Notes under the pieces: generated by a model
What the model was told of the DNA's origin: nothing
Seen by the model: only the letters and a program-made list of their open reading frames with translations
The model's database searches: none
Part shown: positions 7,305 through 15,353 of the stretch, one piece after another
Position numbering within the stretch: position 1 is the first letter of the stretch
Layout: the number at the start of each line of letters is the position of its first letter
Source of the DNA: Kiritimatiellia bacterium
GTDB taxonomy: Bacteria > Verrucomicrobiota > Kiritimatiellia > RFP12 > UBA1067
Assembly: GCA_904502135.1 (NCBI GenBank)
Contig: CAJGDE010000009.1
Coordinates: forward strand, 1 to 30,991
Direction of reading: 5' to 3'
DNA length: 30,991 nt
Program-made: the position numbers and the translations under genes

Positions 7305-7546
7305 AAGAAGAAATCTACCGTTTGAATTGCTACGTCGAAAACAGACCTGGAGTTCTCGCTCGAATAGTGGGACTTATCTCCGGTCGGGGATATAACATTC
7401 AGACTCTAAATGTCGGGCCGACTGAAGACGGCACCGTTTCGCGCATGAAGATCGATGTTCTTGGCAACGCAAAAGTTGTAAAACAAATCATCCTTCAGCT
7501 GCGCAATCAGGTCAATGTTATAGAAGTAACATCACGAAGGCTTTAA
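7301..7546 (+). CDS. ilvN: Acetolactate synthase small subunit, short single-ACT form
   Basis: The regulatory subunit binds branched-chain amino acids through an ACT domain and activates the large subunit. The whole 81-residue protein is one ACT domain, with ENRPGVLARIVGLISGRGYNI (about 13-33) and the conserved SRMKIDV strand. The larger form (about 160 residues, as in IlvH) has a second C-terminal domain, which is absent here; the size is nearer to the 96-residue E. coli IlvN. ATG at 7301 overlaps the ilvB stop (ATGA), which supports co-translation and an equimolar pair. There is no frameshift or downstream remnant: the next gene starts four bases later. Confidence 0.9.
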   Translation: MKEEIYRLNCYVENRPGVLARIVGLISGRGYNIQTLNVGPTEDGTVSRMKIDVLGNAKVVKQIILQLRNQVNVIEVTSRRL

Positions 7547-7550
7547 AACA

Positions 7551-8690
7551 ATGGCTTTCAAGTGCGGATTGTTGGGCGAAAAGTTAAGTCACAGCCGATC
7601 GCCAGAAATCCACCGCACGCTCGGCGCGTACGAATATCTTCTTTATGAAAAATCTCCAGCCGAGGTTGAAGATTTTTTGATCAATGGCGTTTGGGATGTA
7701 CTTAATGTGACAATCCCATACAAGAAGACGGCTTTTGAATTGTGCAGCGAGACGAGCGAAATCGCCAAGAGGCTCGAAAACGTCAATGTGGTGGTAAAAA
7801 GATTTGACGGTACTATTTACGGGGATAACACAGATGCCGGCGGATTTGCCGCACTCGTTAAAAAAACGGCAGTCAGCGTAAAGGGGAAAAAGTGTATTGT
7901 TCTCGGCGCGGGCGGCGCGGGCTCAACAGCGAAAGCAGTCCTCGAAGAGCTGGGCGCTGAAAGCGTGATAACGGTCTCTCGAAACGGCGAGGACAACTAC
8001 GGTAATATCGATCGTCACAAAGACGCGCAGATACTCGTGAACGCCACTCCCGTGGGGATGTATCCAAACGTTGAATCCTCACCGGTGGAGCTGTCGAAAT
8101 TTAATTCCCTTGAAGCCGTCATCGACTTGATATATAATCCCTCTCCGACAAAACTTCTGTCAGAGGCTATGAGACTTAACATCCCGGCGGCAGGTGGCGA
8201 GGTGATGCTTCTTGAGCAGGCTAAAAAAGCGAGCGTATATATGAATGCCAATATATACCTTTACGGTGCGCCCGGCTCGGGGAAGTCTACTTATGCAAAA
8301 CGGCTTGCGCTTGAGAAGTCTATGCCTTTAATTGATCTCGATGAAGAAATTCAGGCCCGCGAGAAAATGTCAATTCCGGAAATATTCGCCGAGCAAGGTG
8401 AGAAGAAATTTCGTGAAATTGAAAAGGAAGAGTTAATAAGAGTAAGCCGGCTTAAAAATCATATTGTTGCTCTTGGCGGCGGCGCGTTGTTGGATGACGA
8501 GTCTAGAGCAATAGCGCAGTCCACGGGGCGGGTCGTATTTATCGATTGCGGGAAAGAGGAACTGATGCGCCGCGTAAAACTTTCATCGCAGCGTCCGCTT
8601 CTTTCGGGTGATGCGCAAGAAAAACTTGAAAGACTTCTTGATGAGCGAGCTGAACATTACTTAAGTTTTAAAGAACGAATAAGGCTGTAA
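7551..8690 (+). CDS. Fused shikimate dehydrogenase and shikimate kinase (AroE-AroK)
   Basis: One 379-residue protein joins two successive shikimate-pathway steps: reduction of 3-dehydroshikimate and ATP-dependent 3-phosphorylation of shikimate. AroE part (1-225): SHSRSP at 13-18 binds the substrate, Lys58 in NVTIPYK and Asp95 in GDNTD are the catalytic pair, and GAGGAGSTA at 119-127 is the NADP loop; it ends with a MLLEQA helix. AroK part (about 232-379): P-loop GAPGSGKST at 239-247, shikimate-binding Asp in DLDEE (262-266), Arg288, GGG at 309-311 and RPLL in the lid at 348-351. All expected residues are present in both halves, so both activities are likely. The linker is very short. ATG at 7551 lies four bases after ilvN. 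Confidence 0.92.
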   Translation: MAFKCGLLGEKLSHSRSPEIHRTLGAYEYLLYEKSPAEVEDFLINGVWDVLNVTIPYKKTAFELCSETSEIAKRLENVNVVVKRFDGTIYGDNTDAGGFAALVKKTAVSVKGKKCIVLGAGGAGSTAKAVLEELGAESVITVSRNGEDNYGNIDRHKDAQILVNATPVGMYPNVESSPVELSKFNSLEAVIDLIYNPSPTKLLSEAMRLNIPAAGGEVMLLEQAKKASVYMNANIYLYGAPGSGKSTYAKRLALEKSMPLIDLDEEIQAREKMSIPEIFAEQGEKKFREIEKEELIRVSRLKNHIVALGGGALLDDESRAIAQSTGRVVFIDCGKEELMRRVKLSSQRPLLSGDAQEKLERLLDERAEHYLSFKERIRL

Positions 8691-9172
8691 TGATGAACGT
8701 GGCAGAAAAACTGGTTGAGATTTTAAAAGCTTCATCTTTGGTATGCAGCGTGGCCGAGAGCTGCACAGGCGGCGGTGTCGGCTCGTCAATAACGTCGGTC
8801 GCCGGTTCAAGCGAAGTTTTTTCTGGCGGGATCATTTCGTATTCGAACGAAGTGAAAAGAGATGTGCTTTCAGTAAAAGAAGAGACTCTTTTAAAGTATG
8901 GCGCCGTCAGCAGACAGACGGCTGAAGAGATGGCCGAGGGGGTAAGAAAACTTTTAAAGAGCGATCTTTCCGTTTCGATAACCGGTATAGCAGGTCCTGG
9001 AGGCGGAAGCGAAGAAAAACCGGTAGGTTTGGTTTGGTTTGCCATTTCTACACCCGACGGAACGAGAGCCGAGAAGGCGATTTTTTCAGGCTCGCGCGAC
9101 GAGGTGAGAAAATCGGCCGTGACGCATGCTCTTGGGATGCTTACGGTTTCTGCGATGGGGAGAGTGAAATGA
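8690..9172 (+). CDS. pncC: Nicotinamide-nucleotide amidase, stand-alone CinA C-terminal domain
   Basis: The predicted enzyme deamidates NMN to nicotinate mononucleotide in the pyridine nucleotide cycle. The 160 residues correspond to the CinA C-terminal domain alone. The family signature ESCTGGG (23-29) and SGGIISYSNEVK are present, and the ITGIAGPGGG loop is in the second half. The N-terminal MoaB-like domain of full CinA is absent, as in E. coli PncC (YgaD). The start ATG at 8690 shares one base with the preceding TAA (TAATG). A second ATG follows directly and cannot be excluded as the start. The stop overlaps the queC start by four bases. Confidence 0.9.
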   Translation: MMNVAEKLVEILKASSLVCSVAESCTGGGVGSSITSVAGSSEVFSGGIISYSNEVKRDVLSVKEETLLKYGAVSRQTAEEMAEGVRKLLKSDLSVSITGIAGPGGGSEEKPVGLVWFAISTPDGTRAEKAIFSGSRDEVRKSAVTHALGMLTVSAMGRVK

Positions 9173-9831
9173 AAGCTGTTATCGTTCTTTCCGGCGGTCA
9201 GGATTCGGCAACGTCGCTCGCCTTGGCTGTAAAGCGCTATGGGGCGAAGGAAGTTGCTGCAATTACATTTACCTATTCGCAGCGCCATGCGATAGAGGTT
9301 GAATATGCGCGTAAATTGGCCAAGCGCTTTGGTGTAGAAAATCATAATTTCGTTTCTCTCGATTTTTATTCATCGATAACCGAGAATGCGCTTATGTCGA
9401 AAGATAGAGCGATAAAAAAAATAAAAGGCTCGTCATGCCCCACCAGCGTAGTTGAAGGAAGAAATTCATTTTTTCTGTTATCCGCAAGCGTCTGGGCGAA
9501 AAAACTTGGAGCGACGGAGGTTTGGACGGGCGTGAGCGAAGCTGATTATTCCGGCTACCCCGATTGCAGAGAAAAATTTATTAAATCTCAGCAGCGCACG
9601 ATAAGGCTTGCTTTGGAGTGGCCGATAAAAATAGTTACGCCTTTTATGCACATGACGAAAGCCCAGGAGTGGGCGCTTGCCGATGAGCTTGGTATTCTTG
9701 AAATTATTGAGAATGAAACGGTTACTTGCTACAACGGCATATTGGGCAAGGGCTGCGGTAAATGCCCCGCATGCAGATTGAGAAACGCAGGGTACAGGGA
9801 ATTTTTATCAAAAAGAAAAAGCCAACGCTAA
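9169..9831 (+). CDS. queC: 7-cyano-7-deazaguanine synthase (preQ0 synthase)
   Basis: QueC converts 7-carboxy-7-deazaguanine with ammonia and ATP to preQ0, a precursor of queuosine in tRNA. The 220-residue protein has the PP-loop SGGQDS at 8-13. Four C-terminal cysteines (187, 196, 199, 202) in a CYNG...GCGKCPAC arrangement form the family zinc site. I chose ATG at 9169 because it gives the normal N-terminus MKAVIVLSGG, overlaps the pncC stop (ATGA), and has GGGGAG just upstream; the frame stays open back to 9034 but that extension has no family similarity. The last codons overlap a hairpin that acts as a terminator for the opposing tRNA genes. FolE for the first pathway step is encoded at 22494. 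Confidence 0.95.
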   Translation: MKAVIVLSGGQDSATSLALAVKRYGAKEVAAITFTYSQRHAIEVEYARKLAKRFGVENHNFVSLDFYSSITENALMSKDRAIKKIKGSSCPTSVVEGRNSFFLLSASVWAKKLGATEVWTGVSEADYSGYPDCREKFIKSQQRTIRLALEWPIKIVTPFMHMTKAQEWALADELGILEIIENETVTCYNGILGKGCGKCPACRLRNAGYREFLSKRKSQR

Positions 9832-9841
9832 ATTTGCGTTG
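9812..9841 (-). terminator. Minus-strand intrinsic terminator of the tRNA unit, inside the queC 3' end
   Basis: Read on the minus strand, CAACGC (9841-9836), a seven-base loop and GCGTTG (9828-9823) form a six-pair hairpin followed by GGC and two T runs. On the plus strand no T run follows, so it should act only on the tRNA transcript. Confidence 0.75.
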
Positions 9842-9854
9842 ACCTCGTTGAATT

Positions 9855-9931
<77 letters not shown>

Positions 9932-9948
9932 ATCTGGGTTTTCTTTAA

Positions 9949-10025
9949 TGGCGCGCCCAGCAGGAGTCGAACCTGCAACCCTCAGATTCGTAGTCTGATA
10001 CTCTATCCAGTTGAGCTATGGGCGC
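9949..10025 (-). tRNA. tRNA-Arg (ACG)
   Basis: A 77-base cloverleaf with encoded CCA. The acceptor stem GCGCCCA pairs fully with TGGGCGC, the discriminator is G, and the anticodon loop CTACGAA sits on a TCAGA/TCTGA stem. The T loop is TTCGACT. It resembles E. coli tRNA-Arg(ACG), whose A34 is edited to inosine to read CGU, CGC and CGA; a TadA enzyme is expected elsewhere. It precedes tRNA-fMet by 17 bases. Confidence 0.95.
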
Positions 10026-10045
10026 AATGTCAGAAAACAGTGGAT

Positions 10046-10074
10046 AGTATATCATTTTTGTTGGTCGTCCGCAA
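10046..10074 (-). promoter_or_regulatory. Minus-strand promoter for the tRNA pair
   Basis: On the minus strand TTGCGG (10074-10069), a 17-base spacer and TATACT (10051-10046) preceded by TGA (extended -10). Transcription would begin about 15 bases before tRNA-Arg. Confidence 0.75.
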
Positions 10075-10102
10075 GGGGGTATTTTTATTTTAACTTATGC
10101 AG

Positions 10103-10131
10103 TTGACAAATGGGAGAAAATCGCATAAAAT
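10103..10131 (+). promoter_or_regulatory. Sigma-70-type promoter of the mreB envelope operon
   Basis: A perfect TTGACA (10103-10108), a 17-base spacer and TAAAAT (10126-10131), 35 bases before mreB. It is divergent from the tRNA promoter; about 28 bases separate the two -35 boxes. A weak TAAGG ribosome site lies near 10151-10155. Confidence 0.8.
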
Positions 10132-10166
10132 ATACAAAATAATGCTCAAATAAGGCTTGATAATTT

Positions 10167-11204
10167 ATGTTCGGTAAACTCAAATCGCTTTTTTCAACTG
10201 ATATCGGTATCGATCTTGGTACCGCTAACTCGCTTGTATACGCGAAAGATCGCGGCATCGTATTAAGAGAGCCGTCGGTAGTTGCTATTCAAGCCGGTTC
10301 AAAAAGGGTACTTGCCGTGGGTGCTGACGCTAAGCGTATGCTTGGTCGCACACCGGGAAATATCGTTGCTATAAGGCCGATGAAATCAGGTGTTATAGCT
10401 GATTTTGATATTACCGAGGCGATGCTCGCTTACTTTATCAACAAAGTTTGTCCCCCGCGCTTCTATTCAAAATACTCTAAGCCTCGTATGGTTATTGCTG
10501 TTCCGAGCGGCATAACCGAAGTGGAGAAGAGAGCAGTGGAAGATGCTGCGCATGCAGCGGGAGCGGGAGACGTGTTTCTCATTGAAGAGCCGATGGCGGC
10601 GGCCATCGGTGTTGGGCTGCCTGTTTCCGAACCGGCGGGCTCAATGATTGTTGATATAGGCGGCGGCACATGTGAAGTGGCCATCATTTCACTTGCCGGT
10701 ATTGTTCACAGCTACTCCGCGCGCCAGGCGGGCGGTGATGCGATGGATGATTGCATCGCGAAATACATTCACCGTGTCTATAATCTTCTCATAGGTGAGC
10801 GTATGGCCGAAGAAATCAAAATAAAAATCGGCAGCGCCTATCCTGTCGGCGAGGATACGACCATGGAAATCAAAGGTCGCGATATCGTCGCCGGTCTTCC
10901 TAAGACGATGACGATCACCTCTGAGGAGATTCGGGACGCGCTTAAAGATCCCGTCAGCATGATTGTCGACGCCGTAAGAACCACGCTCAATCGCTGCGAA
11001 CCCGAACTTGCGGCAGACCTTGTCGATCGCGGGTTGATTTTGTCGGGCGGCAGCGCCCAGTTGCGCGGTCTTGATAAGTTGCTCGCAGCCCAAACAGGTC
11101 TGCCTGTTACTTTGGCGGACGATCCGCTCTCGGCGGTAGCCGAAGGCACGGGCGTCGTGATGAACGAGCTCGATATTCTGGCGAAGAGCAGACGCGCATC
11201 GTGA
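10167..11204 (+). CDS. mreB: Actin-like rod-shape protein MreB
   Basis: MreB forms membrane-bound filaments that steer lateral cell-wall synthesis with MreC, MreD, PBP2 and RodA. The 345-residue length is normal. The amphipathic start MFGKLKSLF is followed by the phosphate-1 motif DIGIDLGTANS (about 12-22); the phosphate-2 motif is DIGGGTCEVA, with Cys in place of the usual Thr, and LSGGSAQLRGLDKLL is the adenosine motif. It is the first gene of a long envelope operon. A GTG start of mreC overlaps its stop by four bases. The presence of MreB predicts a rod or elongated cell. Confidence 0.97.
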   Translation: MFGKLKSLFSTDIGIDLGTANSLVYAKDRGIVLREPSVVAIQAGSKRVLAVGADAKRMLGRTPGNIVAIRPMKSGVIADFDITEAMLAYFINKVCPPRFYSKYSKPRMVIAVPSGITEVEKRAVEDAAHAAGAGDVFLIEEPMAAAIGVGLPVSEPAGSMIVDIGGGTCEVAIISLAGIVHSYSARQAGGDAMDDCIAKYIHRVYNLLIGERMAEEIKIKIGSAYPVGEDTTMEIKGRDIVAGLPKTMTITSEEIRDALKDPVSMIVDAVRTTLNRCEPELAADLVDRGLILSGGSAQLRGLDKLLAAQTGLPVTLADDPLSAVAEGTGVVMNELDILAKSRRAS

Positions 11205-11986
11205 AGGCTTACACCACCGGCGCGTTGTGCGCGATGGTTTTGGCGGCGATCGGGGCCGTCATATTGGTCGTTTGCCGTTCGTCGGCGGTTGAGGCCGCAT
11301 ATCCTGTCGAACGCGGCAGGCTGGTTTTTGCGCAAAAGATAGCTTCACGCATTTCAGGTTTATTTCGCGCGGCAGAGGCGTCGGCGGAGAACGTAAAGCT
11401 GAAGCGCGAAGTCGCGTTGCTTACTTTGGAGCGAAGCGAACTTGAAAAACTTGAAAATGAAAATGCGCGTTTGAGGCGTGCGCTTGGCTACAAAGCGGCA
11501 AAAGAAAATCGGTATATCGCGGCAGCCGTCCTTTCTCGGGGAGGCGGCTGCGCGGGCAGCGAGGATGTGCTCAGAGTCGACAAGGGTTCTTTGGCGGGCG
11601 TTGCGCAAGGCGCGATTGTAACTGTCCCCGAAGGTTTGGTCGGCAGAGTGGTCTCAACGACGTTGCATACAAGCGAGGTGCGCCTTCTTACGGATCCGCG
11701 GCTTAAGGTTGCCTGCGAAGTCGAGTCTATGGATGGCGTGAAGATGCGCGGAATAATCACCGGTGGCGCTCGCGATATTCTTTTGATGAAGTATTTGACA
11801 GACGTGCGGGAAGTGCCCGTGCGTTCAAGGGTTTTGACATCGGGCCTTGGAGGGGTATTTCCGAAAGGTATCGATATTGGCACTTTACTTGTCGTCACCA
11901 ACAAAATGAGTGAGGTTACGGGTGAAGTGTCTCCGACCGTCGATTTTTCGACATTAGAGGACGTGTTCATCCGCTGTGAAAAATAA
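11201..11986 (+). CDS. mreC: Rod-shape-determining protein MreC
   Basis: A bitopic periplasmic scaffold that activates PBP2/RodA. The 261 residues show one N-terminal membrane segment (about 6-26), a coiled coil (about 58-92, with LERSELEKLENENARL) and a beta-rich periplasmic domain containing the family-type DKGSLAGVAQGAIVTVPEGLVGRV stretch (split around residues 127-151) and a TSGLGGVFPKGIDIG motif near the end. It starts at GTG 11201 inside the mreB stop (GTGA) and overlaps mreD by 11 bases. The length is at the lower end of the family. Confidence 0.92.
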   Translation: MKAYTTGALCAMVLAAIGAVILVVCRSSAVEAAYPVERGRLVFAQKIASRISGLFRAAEASAENVKLKREVALLTLERSELEKLENENARLRRALGYKAAKENRYIAAAVLSRGGGCAGSEDVLRVDKGSLAGVAQGAIVTVPEGLVGRVVSTTLHTSEVRLLTDPRLKVACEVESMDGVKMRGIITGGARDILLMKYLTDVREVPVRSRVLTSGLGGVFPKGIDIGTLLVVTNKMSEVTGEVSPTVDFSTLEDVFIRCEK

Positions 11987-12434
11987 CTTCACATTGATGG
12001 TTTTGGCGCTGCTGGCAATCGTGTTCGGTTGTGCGGCCGAGGAGATGCTGCCGAAAATCATCGGTGTCGGTTTTCCCGTTCTTATGAGCGCGGTGATTGT
12101 TTCTTCTCCGCGCAGAGATTGGTTCTCCATTGTGGTTTTTGCAATAGCGGCAGGTGGCGCGGAAGACGCGATCTCTTCACTGCCGATGATGACAAGCCCT
12201 GTATATTTTCTTGCGATAGCCTTCCTTCGCCGAAGGTGGGATCTTTCATCCGGGCTGTGTGCGCTCTTTTATCCGATTTACCAGATATGGCTGATCATTT
12301 GGCCCTCGGGAGCGGAAGGTCCGCATTTTCTCAAGGTGTTGACCGCTCTTCCCGTAGGTGTTGCGACAATTTGGGCGATGGATCATCTCTCTAAATGGAT
12401 AGAAAGAAAGGCGGCTGTTAATGAAGCGGTTTGA
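11976..12434 (+). CDS. mreD: Probable rod-shape protein MreD
   Basis: A 152-residue polytopic membrane protein with about four to five hydrophobic segments (from about 5-25, 30-45, 55-70, 75-88 and 115-135). MreD proteins are poorly conserved, so the name rests on size, hydropathy and its place between mreC and mrdA. The likely start is GTG at 11976, overlapping mreC by 11 bases. The 3' end overlaps mrdA by 14 bases. A later start cannot be ruled out. Confidence 0.75.
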   Translation: MKNNFTLMVLALLAIVFGCAAEEMLPKIIGVGFPVLMSAVIVSSPRRDWFSIVVFAIAAGGAEDAISSLPMMTSPVYFLAIAFLRRRWDLSSGLCALFYPIYQIWLIIWPSGAEGPHFLKVLTALPVGVATIWAMDHLSKWIERKAAVNEAV

Positions 12435-14190
12435 CAAAGAATCGTTGACAGCCGATGTCGCGTGCATAGTTCTCGGCGTCTTGTTTGTGATATGCCTGGC
12501 GGTTCTTGCCGTGAGACTGAAAGAGGTGCAGGTGAAAGACACGGCCGATTATCGCTATGCGTATTCGCGCCAGGCGGTAAGGCGCGTTCAGCTGGCGGGC
12601 GAGCGCGGACGGATTCTCTCGCGCAACGGTGAAGTTCTTGCGGGGAACAGAAAAGCCGTCTCGATCGTCTGCGATGCCGCGGATTTTCAGAAGAAAACCT
12701 GGAAGGCCACCGTCGAGAGCATACAGAAGGCCATTAAAGAAGTCGCGTTGCTTATCGGGGCCGAGCAGGAGATCGGCGAGAGAAGCATCAAGCGTCATGT
12801 TAATCAATCGTTGGCCATGCCTCTTGCCGTATGGAGCGATGTCGACCATGCAGTGCTTGCAAGATTCCTGGAGAACGAAGACAAGATAAAAGGTTTTAGC
12901 GTTGTTGTTTCCGAAGAGCGCGTGTATCCGTACGGTGCGGTGGCCTCCCATCTCATCGGCTATGTCGGTCGCGACAGGGCAGAGGCTGTCGCGGGAGATG
13001 AGAAATTTAATTTCTTCCATCCTGAAATGCGCGGACGCTCCGGCGTAGAGCATTACTACGACAGCTATCTTAAAGGAGTCCCCGGAGAGAGTAAGCTTCT
13101 TGTCGATGCGCGCGGTTTTGCCATAGAAGAGAATGTTGTAATCGAGCCTCGTCCCGGGCCGGATCTCACGCTTTCAATCGATATGAAAGTGCAGCTCGCC
13201 GCGGAAAAAGAACTTCGCGGAGAGAAGGGCGCCTGCGTCGTCATGGATCCTCGCAACGGCGAAATTTTAGCGATGGTCTCTCAGCCAGGATATAATCTTA
13301 ATTCTTTTGTCCCCGGAATATCTCACGATCTTTACGATCGATATGTGAACGATCCCGGCAAACCCCTTCTCAACAGGGCAGCTGGCGGCTCGTACGCGCC
13401 GGGCTCTATATTCAAGCCGGTCGTCGCGCTTGCGGGACTTAAGCTCGGCTATCCCTACGCTGAAAAATATGAGTGCACTGGAGTTTATACGCTGGGCAAG
13501 ATGCATATAAGGTGTGCGAACCGTTGGGGTCATGGTCCCTTGGATATGCCAGAGGCGATAATGAAAAGCTGCAATCCGTACTTCTGCAATCTCGGCATGG
13601 ATATAGGAACGAATGCGATTGTCAAGGCGGCGCACGAACTCGGACTCGGCGAAAAAACGGGAATAGATTTCGGCCTTGATTCTTCAGGCGTCATACCGGT
13701 AGCGGATTGGAAAATGCGCACTTACGGAGAAAAATGGTTTATGGGAGATCTTGCGCAGATGTCGATAGGGCAGGGAATGCTGCTTGTAAGTCCGCTTCAG
13801 ATGGCGAGAATGGTTGGAGCCATCGGGACCGGGTATCTTGTCACGCCCAAGCTTCTGCCGGAAGCCGAGACGATCAGGCGTAAAGTAGATTTTCCGAAAA
13901 ATGCGTTGAAAGTTGTGCGAGAGGGAATGCGCCGGGTTGTCGATGGAGGCACCGGCAAACGGGCCGGAAAAGATCTCGCGGTCGAGCTTTGCGGAAAAAC
14001 CGGCACCGCCGAAATAGGCAAGGGTGAAATGCGAAGAAAAAACACTTGGTTCATTGCTTACGCGCCGAGGGAAAATCCTACTGTCGCGCTTGCGATTATT
14101 ATCGAGAATGGAGATTCCGGCGGCGGCACGGCCGCACCCAAGGCGAGAAATATTCTTGCCGCGATTTTCGGGGAAAGGAGCGCTGAATAA
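12421..14190 (+). CDS. mrdA: Penicillin-binding protein 2 (elongasome transpeptidase)
   Basis: The class B transpeptidase cross-links new lateral-wall peptidoglycan together with RodA. After a short cytoplasmic tail there is one membrane anchor (about 12-32), then the pedestal domain with GERGRILSRNGEVLA and YPYGAVASHLIGYVG. The transpeptidase domain has the serine motif S329-I-F-K332, SCN at 383-385 and KTG at 526-528, so the active site is complete. The 589-residue length is typical. Start ATG 12421 lies within the end of mreD; its stop shares one base with rodA (TAATG). Confidence 0.95.
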   Translation: MKRFDKESLTADVACIVLGVLFVICLAVLAVRLKEVQVKDTADYRYAYSRQAVRRVQLAGERGRILSRNGEVLAGNRKAVSIVCDAADFQKKTWKATVESIQKAIKEVALLIGAEQEIGERSIKRHVNQSLAMPLAVWSDVDHAVLARFLENEDKIKGFSVVVSEERVYPYGAVASHLIGYVGRDRAEAVAGDEKFNFFHPEMRGRSGVEHYYDSYLKGVPGESKLLVDARGFAIEENVVIEPRPGPDLTLSIDMKVQLAAEKELRGEKGACVVMDPRNGEILAMVSQPGYNLNSFVPGISHDLYDRYVNDPGKPLLNRAAGGSYAPGSIFKPVVALAGLKLGYPYAEKYECTGVYTLGKMHIRCANRWGHGPLDMPEAIMKSCNPYFCNLGMDIGTNAIVKAAHELGLGEKTGIDFGLDSSGVIPVADWKMRTYGEKWFMGDLAQMSIGQGMLLVSPLQMARMVGAIGTGYLVTPKLLPEAETIRRKVDFPKNALKVVREGMRRVVDGGTGKRAGKDLAVELCGKTGTAEIGKGEMRRKNTWFIAYAPRENPTVALAIIIENGDSGGGTAAPKARNILAAIFGERSAE

Positions 14191-15353
14191 TGCTTGAGAA
14201 ACTGAAGCGCTTTAATTATGTGATGTTTTTTTCGATGCTTGTGCTTATTGCCATAGGCACAATCGCGATACACTCCGCCGGCAACGCTCGTACGGAAGAA
14301 GTATTTCACAACATGTGGGTCAACAATCTGACGACGGCCGTTTTCGGACTTGCCGTTTATTTGGCGATAGCATTTACGAATTACAGGAAGATACTTGATT
14401 TCCTGGCGCTTCCGGGATATGTGGGTGCGATAGTGATGCTTGTTGCGGTTCTTATATTCGGCTCCACCATTTATGGCGGCAGGCGGTGGCTTTGGTTTTT
14501 CCAGCCCAGCGAGATTTCAAAGCTAGCCGTGATATCATTGATGGCGTGGCTATTTGGCGCGCAAAGCGAAAGGCCGCGCACGAATTTCAAGTGGTTCATG
14601 TATTCTTTGGCGCTTATCGGTCTGCCTGCAGCGTTGATTCTCGCCGAGCCCGATCTCGGTACGACGCTCACGCTTATTCCCGCGTGTATCGTGATTCTTT
14701 TTGTAGCGGGCGTGTGGCGCAGAGGTCTTATGACTCTCATATTGGCCAGTGTCATTGCGGCAGGTGCGGTTCTTTCCGCCGTGTGGGAAGCCGAAAAACC
14801 CGGCGTAAGCGAAGAGCGCAGAGCGGCGATTCTGAAATACGTTCCGCTCAAAGCGCATCAGGTGAAGAGAGTCAGGGTTTTTCTTTTCCCCGAAGAGGAT
14901 CAACTTGGCGCAGGATATAATTTAAGGCAGGCTCTCATATCCATCGGCTCGGGAGGAATGACCGGCAAGGGTATCGGCAAAGGTGAGACGAATCATCTTA
15001 AATATCTGCCGCAGGCTATTTCGATGAACGATTTCATATTCTGCGTATGGGCGGAAGAAACCGGTTTCATTGGATCTTTGACACTGCTCCTTCTGTTTGG
15101 CGCGATTGTCGTGCCTGGATGTTGGACGGCGTTTTTTGCTACAGACGTTAGTGGCAGGCTTCTGGCCATAGGCGTGTCGACCTTGATATTCGCTCACGTG
15201 TATGTGAATATCGCAATGTCGATAGGCCTTGTGCCGATAACGGGGTTGCCGCTGCCGTTTATTTCGTCGGGCCGCACATTTCTTGTGACTGTGATGGCCG
15301 CTTTAGGCTTAGTTCAAAGTGTATCAGTACACAGAGAGGAAAATATCAGATGA
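14190..15353 (+). CDS. rodA: SEDS-family peptidoglycan glycosyltransferase RodA
   Basis: RodA polymerises lipid II into glycan strands for side-wall growth and pairs with PBP2. The 387-residue protein has about ten membrane segments. The catalytic Asp of the family is present at 281 (MNDFIFCVWAEETG; the common form is HTDFIFAVLAEE). The last conserved loop, normally PLPFvSYGGSS, reads PFISSGRTFL at 356-365, so the YGG part is changed. GIGKGETNHLKYLPQ precedes the catalytic loop. Position after mrdA favours RodA over FtsW. Its stop overlaps rng by four bases with a good AGAGAGGA site for the next gene. Confidence 0.93.
   Translation: MLEKLKRFNYVMFFSMLVLIAIGTIAIHSAGNARTEEVFHNMWVNNLTTAVFGLAVYLAIAFTNYRKILDFLALPGYVGAIVMLVAVLIFGSTIYGGRRWLWFFQPSEISKLAVISLMAWLFGAQSERPRTNFKWFMYSLALIGLPAALILAEPDLGTTLTLIPACIVILFVAGVWRRGLMTLILASVIAAGAVLSAVWEAEKPGVSEERRAAILKYVPLKAHQVKRVRVFLFPEEDQLGAGYNLRQALISIGSGGMTGKGIGKGETNHLKYLPQAISMNDFIFCVWAEETGFIGSLTLLLLFGAIVVPGCWTAFFATDVSGRLLAIGVSTLIFAHVYVNIAMSIGLVPITGLPLPFISSGRTFLVTVMAALGLVQSVSVHREENIR

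Noticed and set aside
9034..9168. N-terminal extension of queC
   Set aside because: The frame is open but lies within pncC in another frame. The family N-terminus starts at ATG 9169, which has a ribosome site and a four-base overlap.
8668..9345. A 225-codon minus-strand frame opposite pncC and queC
   Set aside because: It lies wholly opposite two well-identified genes and has no start signal or family features; such shadows are common here.
10060..10100. Plus-strand terminator for the purM-queC group in the gap before mreB
   Set aside because: A T-rich tract is present, but only a two- or three-pair stem precedes it.
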